Below the pieces are notes generated by a model. That model ran no database searches. It saw nothing but the letters and a program-made list of their open reading frames with translations, and was not told the DNA's origin. Below, in pieces: positions 43,053 through 51,055 of a stretch of 64,000 nt of DNA. Position 1 is the stretch's first letter. Every line of letters begins with the position of its first letter. Made by a program: the position numbers and the translations under genes. Source of the stretch: Rubrivirga litoralis (GTDB taxonomy: Bacteria; Bacteroidota; Rhodothermia; Rhodothermales; Rubricoccaceae); contig NZ_JAVRHT010000009.1 of the NCBI RefSeq assembly GCF_031846415.1, positions 37,224-101,223 of the forward strand. Direction: 5' to 3'.

Positions 43053-44936
43053 TCACGCGTTCGGCCCCGGGGGCGGGGCGAGCTCACGGGCCGGGGCGCC
43101 GTCGCCTCGCCCCTCGAACCCGGCCTGGCGCGTCTGGGTCGCCCACGACTCCGCGTAGCGCCCGCGCTGCTCGACGAGCTCGTCGTGGGTCCCCGACTCG
43201 ACGATCTGGCCCCCGTTCATCACGTGGATGATGTCGGCGCGCATGGCCGTTGTAAAGCGGTGCGTGATGATGAGGGCCGTCCGGTCGCCGGCGACGTGGT
43301 CGAAGCGGTCGAGCCACTCGTTCTCCGCCCACGAGTCCATAAAGCTCGTGGGCTCGTCGAGGATGACGAGCGGGCTCTCGCGGTAGAAGGCGCGCGCGAG
43401 CGCGACCCGCTGCCACTCGCCGCCCGAGAGCTCCACCCCGCCCTCGAACCACCGCCCGAGCAGCGTCTCCTCCCCCTTCGGCAGGCGGTCGACGAGCGCG
43501 TCGGCGCCGGCGCCCACGACGGCCTCGCGGAACCGGGGCGACTCGGGGTCGACGTCGGGGTCGCCCAGGCGCACGTTCTGCTCGGCCGTCATCTGGTACC
43601 GCATGGGGAACTGGAAAAGGACGGCCGTCCGCCGGCGGACGTCGGCGAGTGCGAACTCGCGGAGGTCCGTCCCGTCGACGGTCACGCGGCCCTGGTCCGG
43701 GTCGTAGAACCGGCACAGGAGCTTGATGAACGTGCTCTTGCCCGCCCCGTTTTCGCCCACGATCGCGACCGTCTTGCCGGCCGGGATCTCAAGCGAGAAA
43801 CCCTCCAGCGCGTTCCGGGTCGTGCCCGGGTAGGAGAACGTGACGTCCTCGAAGCGGACGCCCTCCGTAAGCTGGGCCGGGAACGGCTTGGGGCCGGGCG
43901 GGTCGACGACGCGGGGCTCAAGGTCGAGAAAGTCGAACAGGTGGCGCAGGAACAGCGAGTTGGCGTAAACCGCGCCCGCGCTCGTGAGCGCCGTCCCGGT
44001 CACGGTCTGGGCCTGCGTGAACGCCTGGTAGAACGCGGCCAGGTCGCCCAGCGTGGCGTCGCCCGCGAACGCCTGCCACACGACCCAGCCCATGACGACG
44101 CCGGTCACGAGGAGCGAGACCACGGCGGCCCCGAACCGCCCGAGCGCCTGGTTGCGCACGAGCACGAGGCGCTCCGAGCGGAGCCGCTCGCGGAGCGCCC
44201 GGTAGCCGCGAATGAGCGGGCCGTCGAGCCGGTTCATCCGCACCTCGGCGGCCGACTGCATCGTCGTCAGCAGGATGCCGTAGTACTGCGCGCGGCGCCG
44301 GCGCGGGGTGGCGCCGGTCCACCACGTGTGCTGCTGGCGGTTGTAGTACAGCACGACGGCGAGGACGGGGACCGCGCTGACGATGAGCGCGAGCGGGATC
44401 CACAGGCCGTACCCGATGAGGATGACGCCGATCGAAAACAGCGTCACGCTCGTCTGGAGCAGCGAGCCCCCGTTCTGGATCAGCTGGAGCACGCGCGTCG
44501 TCCCCTGGCTCTGCGCCTGCTCCATGAGGTCGTGGTACTCGGGCGCCTCGTAGAACTCGAAGTCGACCGTCGACGCCTTCTGCTGGACCAGGTTCGTCAC
44601 GTAGTCCTCGACGTACTCGGACTGGGCGACCGACACCCACTGGATCACCCCGCCCAGCACGCGCTGGAGCAGGAAGACGCCGCCCATGAGCAGCGTCGGG
44701 ACGGCCACGACCTCGACGGTGTCCCACGACCGGCCCATCCCGACGGCCATGTTCATGGCGTCGATGACCCACTTCGTGAGCGCGACGAGCGCGGCGGGGA
44801 GCACGCCCTGCACGGCGAGGAGCGCCAGCCACAGGACGGTCCAGAGCGGGGCGGCACTCCACAGCAGGTCGACCGTCGCGCGCGCGCGCACGGCCCACGC
44901 CCGGACGTTTTCGCGGGACAGGTCGGGCTTCCTCAT
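43053..44936 (-). CDS. ABC transporter, fused permease and ATPase (lasso-peptide D-like)
   Basis: The 627-residue half-transporter has six transmembrane segments in residues about 30-310 and an ATPase with Walker A G-E-N-G-A-G-K-S-T, signature L-S-G-G-E-W-Q-R, Walker B L-V-I-L-D-E-P-T-S and the H-loop I-I-T-H-R. It has no C39 peptidase domain. In this setting it would export the mature peptide. The ATG at 44936 overlaps the kinase-like gene stop by four bases and follows a C-rich leader. Confidence 0.9.
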   Translation of the reverse strand: MRKPDLSRENVRAWAVRARATVDLLWSAAPLWTVLWLALLAVQGVLPAALVALTKWVIDAMNMAVGMGRSWDTVEVVAVPTLLMGGVFLLQRVLGGVIQWVSVAQSEYVEDYVTNLVQQKASTVDFEFYEAPEYHDLMEQAQSQGTTRVLQLIQNGGSLLQTSVTLFSIGVILIGYGLWIPLALIVSAVPVLAVVLYYNRQQHTWWTGATPRRRRAQYYGILLTTMQSAAEVRMNRLDGPLIRGYRALRERLRSERLVLVRNQALGRFGAAVVSLLVTGVVMGWVVWQAFAGDATLGDLAAFYQAFTQAQTVTGTALTSAGAVYANSLFLRHLFDFLDLEPRVVDPPGPKPFPAQLTEGVRFEDVTFSYPGTTRNALEGFSLEIPAGKTVAIVGENGAGKSTFIKLLCRFYDPDQGRVTVDGTDLREFALADVRRRTAVLFQFPMRYQMTAEQNVRLGDPDVDPESPRFREAVVGAGADALVDRLPKGEETLLGRWFEGGVELSGGEWQRVALARAFYRESPLVILDEPTSFMDSWAENEWLDRFDHVAGDRTALIITHRFTTAMRADIIHVMNGGQIVESGTHDELVEQRGRYAESWATQTRQAGFEGRGDGAPARELAPPPGPNA

Positions 44937-45847
44937 GACGTCGGGCGGGGCGGGGTGGGGCGGGCCTCGAGCGGGCCGACGCCGGCATCGGCCTCGACGG
45001 CGGCCATGACCTCGCCGAGCGCCTCGAACGAGTGCCGCCGCTGGAGCAGCCGGGGCCGGACGGTCCGAACAAAGTCAGAACACTGCTGGAGGTGCTGGGT
45101 CAGGAGCGCCGGCGTGTTCGTGTGGATGAGCGTCCGCGCCCGCGTGTGTGCGATAAGCTGGACGACGGCGTTCTGGGCCGGGACGTCCACGATCGCCGTC
45201 TGCTCCCGGAAGCCGGGCTCCAGGAAGTACGCCGCGGCGACCGGAATGGGATCGTCGGCCATCTCGACGTTGGAGCGGGCCAGCTTCGGCCCGTTCCGCG
45301 AGATCGGCGTCAGGCCGTCCCCGCCCGGGGCCAAGAACATGGCCGCGTCGTCGCGGAGCCGGATCTGGGGGTAGGACGGGACCACCTCGGGCCGCTGACC
45401 AGGCCGGGTCGTAAACGCGGCCACGTCGTCGGTGAGGAGCGCGTAGCCCCGCTGGTGGAACGCCTCGGCGAGCGTCGATTTGCCCCACCCCGACTCGCCG
45501 ATGACGCAGACCGCCCCGCCCCGCCCGGCGACGGCGCAAGCGTGGAGCACGAGGTGGCCCCGCTGGCGGAGCAGCGTCGCGAAGATTTCGCCGAGCAGGC
45601 GCGCCCGGATCGCCTCCTCGTCGGCCTCGCGGAGCTCCTCGACAACGATCCGACGGCCGCCCGTGAGCTCGAACCGGGCGACGTCCTCGAACTGGCCGGC
45701 GATGCGGTCGCCGCCCCCGCTCGCGTCCCACCGGACCGTGCCGTACACGAGCTCGACGTCGGGGGGGCCAGTCGGTTCGACCTCGACGAGCTCGGGGAAA
45801 GGGAATTCAGAGTCGAGCGTGAGCCCGTAGGCGGTGTAAGTCGGCAC
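44933..45847 (-). CDS. HPr-kinase-like protein (lasso-peptide kinase-like)
   Basis: The 304-residue protein resembles the C-terminal HPr kinase fold: P-loop V-I-G-E-S-G-W-G-K-S-T near residue 118, Asp pair L-L-T-D-D-V-A near 140, and later P-V-A-A-A-Y-F-L. Such proteins phosphorylate a C-terminal Ser of some lasso peptides (paeninodin-type clusters), or act on other substrates. The start is GTG. It is preceded by a 255-base spacer, the only one in the cluster, and is coupled to the ABC transporter gene. Confidence 0.78.
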   Translation of the reverse strand: MPTYTAYGLTLDSEFPFPELVEVEPTGPPDVELVYGTVRWDASGGGDRIAGQFEDVARFELTGGRRIVVEELREADEEAIRARLLGEIFATLLRQRGHLVLHACAVAGRGGAVCVIGESGWGKSTLAEAFHQRGYALLTDDVAAFTTRPGQRPEVVPSYPQIRLRDDAAMFLAPGGDGLTPISRNGPKLARSNVEMADDPIPVAAAYFLEPGFREQTAIVDVPAQNAVVQLIAHTRARTLIHTNTPALLTQHLQQCSDFVRTVRPRLLQRRHSFEALGEVMAAVEADAGVGPLEARPTPPRPTS

Positions 45848-46102
45848 AGGAGAGGCTACAGACGAAGGTGAAGGTCCCGCTGCGGTGCCGGACCTCTACA
45901 ATCATACCGAAAGCGGGCAGGGAATGCTCAGCCGCCGCAAGTGCCCCCCGGCTGAGACCGGACGTGGCGCAGGCGCTGAGCTCCCCCCGCTCGTCTCGAC
46001 CTGAAACGTCGAGTCGAGGACGAGGGACCACGGACACCCGATCGCTAAGTCTATGCACGACAAGCCCGCCCCGCCCCCTGAAGCACGTTCCAGGAGGACA
46101 CC
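45848..46102. other. 255-base spacer in the lasso-like cluster, where a precursor gene would be expected
   Basis: No gene is called. Three small frames exist: one on the minus strand from 46058 to 45807 (83 codons, contains P-R-L-D-V-S-G and A-T-S-G), one minus-strand frame continuing after the cyclase stop, and a plus-strand 39-codon frame at 45885-46004 (ends L-V-S-T, contains E-T-G). None satisfies all lasso precursor rules (Thr at -2, acidic residue at core position 7-9). Two C6/G6 runs make frameshifts conceivable. Confidence 0.5.
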
Positions 46103-48211
46103 TTAGTCGTTCTGCGGGCGGGGCGGGGTGGGATCGGCTGCCTCGTCTCCGACTACGTCCTCGCCCGCCGCGCCGGCCCAGTGGAGGACCGTCAGGCCGA
46201 GCACCGTCGCGCCCACTTCGTCGAGCGACCCCGACGCATTCTCTTCGAACCCCCGCCGGAGTCGGCCCATGTCGACGATGGCCGCGCCGTCGCCGGGGCG
46301 GTCGAGGAGCGACCGCGCGCGGTCGCCATCGAGGCCGAACCACGCGTGGTGGAACGCGGGCGCGAAGTTGGCCTTCCCGACGCGCCACGCGACCGACTCG
46401 GGGAGCACGTCGTCCATCGCCCGCCGCAGCACATAGCGCGTCCAGCCGTCGCGGAGCTTCTGATCGGCGGGGAGCGCGAGGCTGTACTCGACGAGGCGCC
46501 GGTCGAAAAACGGGTGGGCGACCTCGATCCCGCACGCCCCCGCGAGGAGCGAGAACAGCCCGCCCGTCCGGCCGAGCGACAGCCGCTCGAGGCCGACCCG
46601 GTGGTCGCCGGCCACGCTCTGGAACGTGAACGGGTCCGTCTCCGACATCGCCCGCCCCACGCGCTCGCGGACGCTGGCGAGGTCCGCAAATGGCTGTGCC
46701 ATCTCGACCGCCCGCTCGCTGAGCTGCCCCGTTCCCGGGCGCTTCCACGCACGCGCGAGCCGGAGCACCGGACCGGGCGTGACGGCCCGTTTCCACACGC
46801 GCTTCGCGATCCCGCGCGGGTTGGCCCGTGCCTCGCGCTGAGCGCCCCGGAGCTGCCGCAAAAACGCCCACGGCGGCGTGTTCTCGGCGGCCACGTCGAG
46901 CGCGCCGACCCCATAGTGGAGGAACAGCTCGGCGGCCGAGGCCAGGACGTCCTCGAACGGCTGCCGATGCGAGGCTCGGCTGTAGCGGGTTTCGAGCGCC
47001 CGCGTCTCGCGCCCGAACGCCGCCCAGTCGCCGGCGTCGGCGAGCTCGCGGAGCCGCGGCCGCCCGTGCATGACGACGGTGTCGCCGTCGTACCCGCTGA
47101 GCACCGTCCGCACGCCGGCCGCACGCCCGGCCTTGAGGTTGGCCCACATCGTAAAGTGGGCGCCCAGCATGAGGTCGTCGTCCACGAGCGGGACGATCTC
47201 GTCGAGCGCAGCCATCGGACTGAGCGGGGCGGCCTGCGAGACGTGTGACACCACCCCGCCCTGGTCCACGACGGCTTGGATATACTCGCGCTCGTCGAGC
47301 TCGGGGATGTCGTCGTGGACGGTCGAGAAGGTGTGGAGCGGACCTCTCCCCTCTTCGCGCAGGATGTCCCGAGCTACGACGGTGACGGACGACGAGTCGA
47401 GCCCGCCGCTAAGGTCTGCCCCGACCGGGAACGCCGACCGCGAGCGGGCGCGGACCGACTCTTCGAACCGCTCCCTGAATCCGGCCGCGTAGTCCTCGTC
47501 GCTCCACCCCGCCCCCACGCCTGGGTCGGGGCGGACTGTAAAGTGCTGCCATACGCGCACGCCACGATGATCGGCGGAGAGCGCGTGGCCTCCGAGGAGG
47601 GACTGGACGCCGCGGAGCGGAGTCCGCGCGGGGTCTCCCGGGTACCCGAGGAGGCGGTCAGCCAGGAACACCTCGTCCCGCTCGCCCGAGACGAATTCGC
47701 CCAGCGGCCGCGTAGCTGAGGCGAACGCGATCCACTCCCCCGGACGGTGGGCGTAGTACAGGGGCCGCGTCCCGAACGGGTCCTTCGCGCAGAACAGGCG
47801 CCGGCGCCGGCCGTCCCAGACCGCGAAGGAAAAGTCTCCGAGCACGTGGTCCGGGCAGTCTTCCCCCCACTCCGCGTAGGCGGCCAGGAGGAGGTCAGCG
47901 TCGGTGAGCGGCGCGCCCTGGGCGGGGAGGCCGAGCTCGTGGAGCGACCGCCGGAGGCGGCTCGCGAGGGCGTCGCGGTCGTCGACGCGGGCGTCGGCCA
48001 CGAGCGCGAGAGGGCCGCGGACGAGCGGGAGCCGCTCGTGGAGCGACTCAGGCGTCGTGTGCAGCGCGCGGTGCGCGAGTGCGGCGACGCCGTCGGACCA
48101 CGCGCCGTCGGTGTCTGGCCCGCGGTGGCGCATTGTGGCCGCCATCCGCTCGGCGTCTGGGGCGGCGACGGGGGCGCCGTCGAACCGGACGACTCCAGCG
48201 ACTGCGCTCAT
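46103..48211 (-). CDS. Asparagine synthase-like protein (lasso-peptide cyclase-like)
   Basis: The 702 residues contain a glutaminase-like N-terminal domain (R-H-R-G-P-D-T-D-G) that begins M-S-A-V-A rather than M-C-G-I, so it lacks the nucleophilic Cys. The synthetase half has the ATP loop L-S-G-G-L-D-S-S near residue 265. Loss of the glutaminase Cys is typical of lasso macrolactam synthetases (C proteins), which adenylate an Asp/Glu side chain and close the ring. Its ATG overlaps the B2-like stop. Confidence 0.82.
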   Translation of the reverse strand: MSAVAGVVRFDGAPVAAPDAERMAATMRHRGPDTDGAWSDGVAALAHRALHTTPESLHERLPLVRGPLALVADARVDDRDALASRLRRSLHELGLPAQGAPLTDADLLLAAYAEWGEDCPDHVLGDFSFAVWDGRRRRLFCAKDPFGTRPLYYAHRPGEWIAFASATRPLGEFVSGERDEVFLADRLLGYPGDPARTPLRGVQSLLGGHALSADHRGVRVWQHFTVRPDPGVGAGWSDEDYAAGFRERFEESVRARSRSAFPVGADLSGGLDSSSVTVVARDILREEGRGPLHTFSTVHDDIPELDEREYIQAVVDQGGVVSHVSQAAPLSPMAALDEIVPLVDDDLMLGAHFTMWANLKAGRAAGVRTVLSGYDGDTVVMHGRPRLRELADAGDWAAFGRETRALETRYSRASHRQPFEDVLASAAELFLHYGVGALDVAAENTPPWAFLRQLRGAQREARANPRGIAKRVWKRAVTPGPVLRLARAWKRPGTGQLSERAVEMAQPFADLASVRERVGRAMSETDPFTFQSVAGDHRVGLERLSLGRTGGLFSLLAGACGIEVAHPFFDRRLVEYSLALPADQKLRDGWTRYVLRRAMDDVLPESVAWRVGKANFAPAFHHAWFGLDGDRARSLLDRPGDGAAIVDMGRLRRGFEENASGSLDEVGATVLGLTVLHWAGAAGEDVVGDEAADPTPPRPQND

Positions 48212-48735
48212 CGTTCCTCCGCTGCCAGTGCGTCCTGAACCTCGTCGCGGCGACGGGCGGGGCGGAACGGGCTGTACACCACAGACGAGTCGCCGCCGCC
48301 CAGGACGATCCGGCCGTCGACCTCAAGCCAGGCGTGGGCGCCGATTCCGTCCTCGTCCCGGCGCACGCCGAGGCGGAGCGTTGAGGGGTAGCCCTTGCGG
48401 GCGAGGAGCCAGCGGCCGGCGATCGCCTGCGTCAGGCACGGCCGGTCGGCCAGGAGCGTCCGCCCCGCCCACGCTACGGTGCGCAGGAGCGCCGAGGCCT
48501 GCTGCGGGGGGACCTTGTCGGCCGACGCCGCACCGCCCGCCGAGGGCTCGAAAAGCCGAACCACGGTTCGGTACGGCAGTGCCCACAGAGCGATCCGCAC
48601 GACGAGGAGCATCGGCAGCACGCGGGCCAGCGCCCCCCACGAGGCGCGAGGCAGCCGACGCGCCCGCCCGGCCGCCGAGAGCGTCCGGGCGAGCGGCCCG
48701 CGGTCAGGTGCTTTGGGGGTCGGCACGCGTGTCAC
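48208..48735 (-). CDS. Lasso-peptide B2-like transglutaminase-fold protease
   Basis: The 175-residue protein matches the B2 family. The catalytic Cys lies in A-D-R-P-C-L-T-Q-A-I near residue 100, the His in G-A-H-A-W-L-E-V-D-G near 138, and a following V-D-G-R-I-V-L-G. N-terminal helices are hydrophobic. B2 proteins cut the leader from the precursor with B1. The stop overlaps the cyclase start and the ATG overlaps the PqqD-like stop, both by four bases. Confidence 0.85.
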   Translation of the reverse strand: MTRVPTPKAPDRGPLARTLSAAGRARRLPRASWGALARVLPMLLVVRIALWALPYRTVVRLFEPSAGGAASADKVPPQQASALLRTVAWAGRTLLADRPCLTQAIAGRWLLARKGYPSTLRLGVRRDEDGIGAHAWLEVDGRIVLGGGDSSVVYSPFRPARRRDEVQDALAAEER

Positions 48736-49016
48736 GACGGGGTCTCAACCAACCCGCGCGACATCATCTCACCGACGAACTGCTCGACGTCGGCCCGGAG
48801 CTGCGCCGGGGCCACCTCGTACTCCTGCACCAGGAGGTCGACCAGGTCCGACACGGACCGGGGCTCGCTCAGCAACTCGAAGATCCGGGTGCCCACCTCG
48901 TTGAGCCCGAAGTACCGCCCCGACACCGGGTCGAGAAGGACGGACTCGCCCCCCAGATCGGCGGTCGCCACGGCGTCGGACACAATGATGGGGAGGTCAG
49001 GGGACAAAACGGCCAT
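48732..49016 (-). CDS. PqqD-like peptide-recognition protein (lasso B1-like)
   Basis: The 94-residue protein has the RRE/PqqD winged-helix pattern: G-E-S-V-L-L-D-P-V-S-G-R-Y-F-G-L-N-E-V-G-T-R near residues 23-45 and the helix V-S-D-L-V-D-L-L-V-Q-E-Y. In lasso systems it binds the precursor leader and hands it to B2. It is the first gene of the B1-B2-C block. No precursor is seen in the 75 bases upstream. Confidence 0.85.
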   Translation of the reverse strand: MAVLSPDLPIIVSDAVATADLGGESVLLDPVSGRYFGLNEVGTRIFELLSEPRSVSDLVDLLVQEYEVAPAQLRADVEQFVGEMMSRGLVETPS

Positions 49017-49091
49017 GCGATCGGTGAGCGTTGGAGGGCGTTGACGAAAAGGTACTCTACGGCCGGGCCGCAGGAGGGGCGGGGCGGCGGC

Positions 49092-50300
49092 CTACCCGTA
49101 GTGGGGCGCTAGGTCGGGGACCTGTTCGGCATCCTCGTCTTCGGGCGCGCCGGCGGCCGGCACATCGGGGGCCGCCACGTCGGGGGGCCGCGTCACGGAG
49201 GCCGGCGCCGAGGCGTTCGGGTCGACCTCGACGAGCTGCGGGCTGTCATAGGGGAGCCGGACGTAGCCCAGGCGGACGATAAGGCCGGCCGCGAGCGCCA
49301 CGGCGGCCGCGACCGTCATCGCGACGCCCACCCCGCCCGTCGAGCTTGCCACGACGGCCAGCATGCCGAACCCGGCAGACACGAGGTAGAGCGCGGCGAC
49401 GGCCTTCGGGACCGACATCCGGTCGGCCATCCGGTGGTGGATGTGGTCACGGTCGGCGGCGAACATCCCGCGCCGCTCGGCCACACGCCGCGCCATCGAG
49501 AGCGAGGTATCGAGGAGCGGGAACCCGAGAGCCAGGAGCGGAACGACCGGCGCCAGGGCCGGGTCGCTGTTGGCCGGGCTCGACAGCGTGTAGACGGCCA
49601 AGACGTAGCCAAGGAACAGGCTCCCCGAGTCGCCCATGAAGATCGACGCCGGGTTAAAGTTGTGGACGAGGAAGCCGGCCAGCGCCCCCACGAACACGAG
49701 CGCCACGAGCACGAGCGTAAGGTCACCCCGGATGCCGAACGCGAGCGCCATGCTCGCGAACGCAATCGCGACCACGCCCGACGCCAGCCCGTCGATCCCG
49801 TCGATCAGGTTGACCGCGTTGATCACGCCGACCACCCACAAGATGGTCAGCGGGATCGAGTACAGCGCGCCGAGATAGACGTCGGACCCGATAAAGGGGA
49901 GCGCGCTGAGGTCGATCCGGTACCCTCCGTGGAGGAGCGCGTAGGCAACCAGAACCTCGACGGCGAACTTGGGCTTGAACCCCATCCCGTGGACGTCGTC
50001 GTAGGCCCCGACGGCGACCATCGCGAGCGCCCCAACGTAGGCGATCGGGTGGAGCCCCGCCGCCCCGCCCAAGCCGGCCTGCCCGGCAGCCCACAGAACG
50101 AACGCCGTCGCGCCCGCGGCGCCGGCGAAGATGGCGATGCCCCCCGCCGACGGGGTTACCACACTGTGGAGCTTCCGGTGCCCGTCGGGCGCGTCGGTCC
50201 ACGCCCAACGGAGGGCGGCCCGGCGGACGAGCACGGTCGCCACGGCCGTCACCCCGAAGGCGACGACGGCTCCGATCGTTGCGAGGAGGAAAAAGGGCAT
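49092..50300 (-). CDS. Polyprenyl-phosphate sugar-1-phosphate transferase (WecA/MraY family)
   Basis: This 402-residue membrane enzyme with about ten transmembrane segments transfers a sugar-1-phosphate (usually GlcNAc-1-P) to undecaprenyl phosphate and starts glycan assembly. Motifs: A-Y-D-D-V-H-G-M-G, N-L-I-D-G-I-D-G-L-A-S-G, I-F-M-G-D-S-G-S-L-F-L-G and D-R-D-H-I-H-H-R. The last 60 residues form an Ala/Pro-rich cytoplasmic tail. It probably initiates the surface polysaccharide. Confidence 0.92.
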   Translation of the reverse strand: MPFFLLATIGAVVAFGVTAVATVLVRRAALRWAWTDAPDGHRKLHSVVTPSAGGIAIFAGAAGATAFVLWAAGQAGLGGAAGLHPIAYVGALAMVAVGAYDDVHGMGFKPKFAVEVLVAYALLHGGYRIDLSALPFIGSDVYLGALYSIPLTILWVVGVINAVNLIDGIDGLASGVVAIAFASMALAFGIRGDLTLVLVALVFVGALAGFLVHNFNPASIFMGDSGSLFLGYVLAVYTLSSPANSDPALAPVVPLLALGFPLLDTSLSMARRVAERRGMFAADRDHIHHRMADRMSVPKAVAALYLVSAGFGMLAVVASSTGGVGVAMTVAAAVALAAGLIVRLGYVRLPYDSPQLVEVDPNASAPASVTRPPDVAAPDVPAAGAPEDEDAEQVPDLAPHYG

Positions 50301-50515
50301 CGGGACCGGAAGGGCGTCGGGCGGAGAGGGGTGGCGACGGGCGGGGCGGGACGTGGGGAGCCTTCACGTCCTATGCCAGAAAGGGGCCGCCGCGTTTGGT
50401 GAGCCTTCCGAGTGCGTTTCGTTGACGGCGGGGTGGAGGCTCTTTTCTTGGGCCCCCGCTGCGCGCGGGCCGGGACGTTAACACGGCACAGAAGGCCGAG
50501 CCTCTAGGCGTCTGC

Positions 50516-51055
50516 CTAGTTGCCGAGCCCGTCGATTCGGAAGTACAGGAGCAGAAGCACGGAGACCACGGACGCCAGCCGGCTCACGAGCTCAAGGCCG
50601 TCCCGGAACGTGAACGGCTCCGGAATCGCCTCGTACTCGACCTCAGTCTCGATCACGTCGCCCGTCTCAAGGTTCGGGTGGATCTCGGGCTCGAGCACAA
50701 GTTGCTCGGCCGTCGCCTCGTAGATCGGGCGCCGCGTGCCCCCCTGCATGCGGAGGACCCGAACGATCGAGGTCGAGATCGCCCGCTCGGTCGAGTCGGT
50801 CGAGGCCGTGCCCCCTGCGAGGGCGAGGGCTTCCGTGAGGGAGATGCCTCTCTGGAGCCGGTAGACGCCGTTCCGTGCGCCGCCGCCGAGGACGTAGACC
50901 TCGACGCTGGGCGCCCCCTCCTCGACAAACTGGAAGAACGATGTCCCTTGGTTGATGATCTCGTTGACCGCCCCGATCTGGGCGGCCGAGGACGGCGCCA
51001 TCGTGACGAGGAAGGCGAGCGACGCGACGAAGCGTGCGGCGGCGGGTCGGTTCAT
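50516..51055 (-). CDS. SLBB-domain protein, polysaccharide-export-like, short
   Basis: The 179-residue protein has a signal peptide (F-V-A-S-L-A-F-L-V-T-M-A-P-S-S-A-A-Q), an SLBB-type block (V-E-V-Y-V-L-G-G-G-A-R-N-G-V-Y-R-L ... T-E-A-L-A-L-A-G-G), and a C-terminal transmembrane segment. It lacks the N-terminal Poly_export domain of Wza, so it is either a truncated or a specialised member. The ATG overlaps the Wzc-like gene stop by four bases. Confidence 0.75.
   Translation of the reverse strand: MNRPAAARFVASLAFLVTMAPSSAAQIGAVNEIINQGTSFFQFVEEGAPSVEVYVLGGGARNGVYRLQRGISLTEALALAGGTASTDSTERAISTSIVRVLRMQGGTRRPIYEATAEQLVLEPEIHPNLETGDVIETEVEYEAIPEPFTFRDGLELVSRLASVVSVLLLLYFRIDGLGN

Noticed and set aside
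41946..45374. Plus-strand frame of over 1,100 codons
   Set aside because: It is antisense to the nucleotidyltransferase, ABC transporter and kinase-like genes, all of which carry clear motifs on the minus strand.
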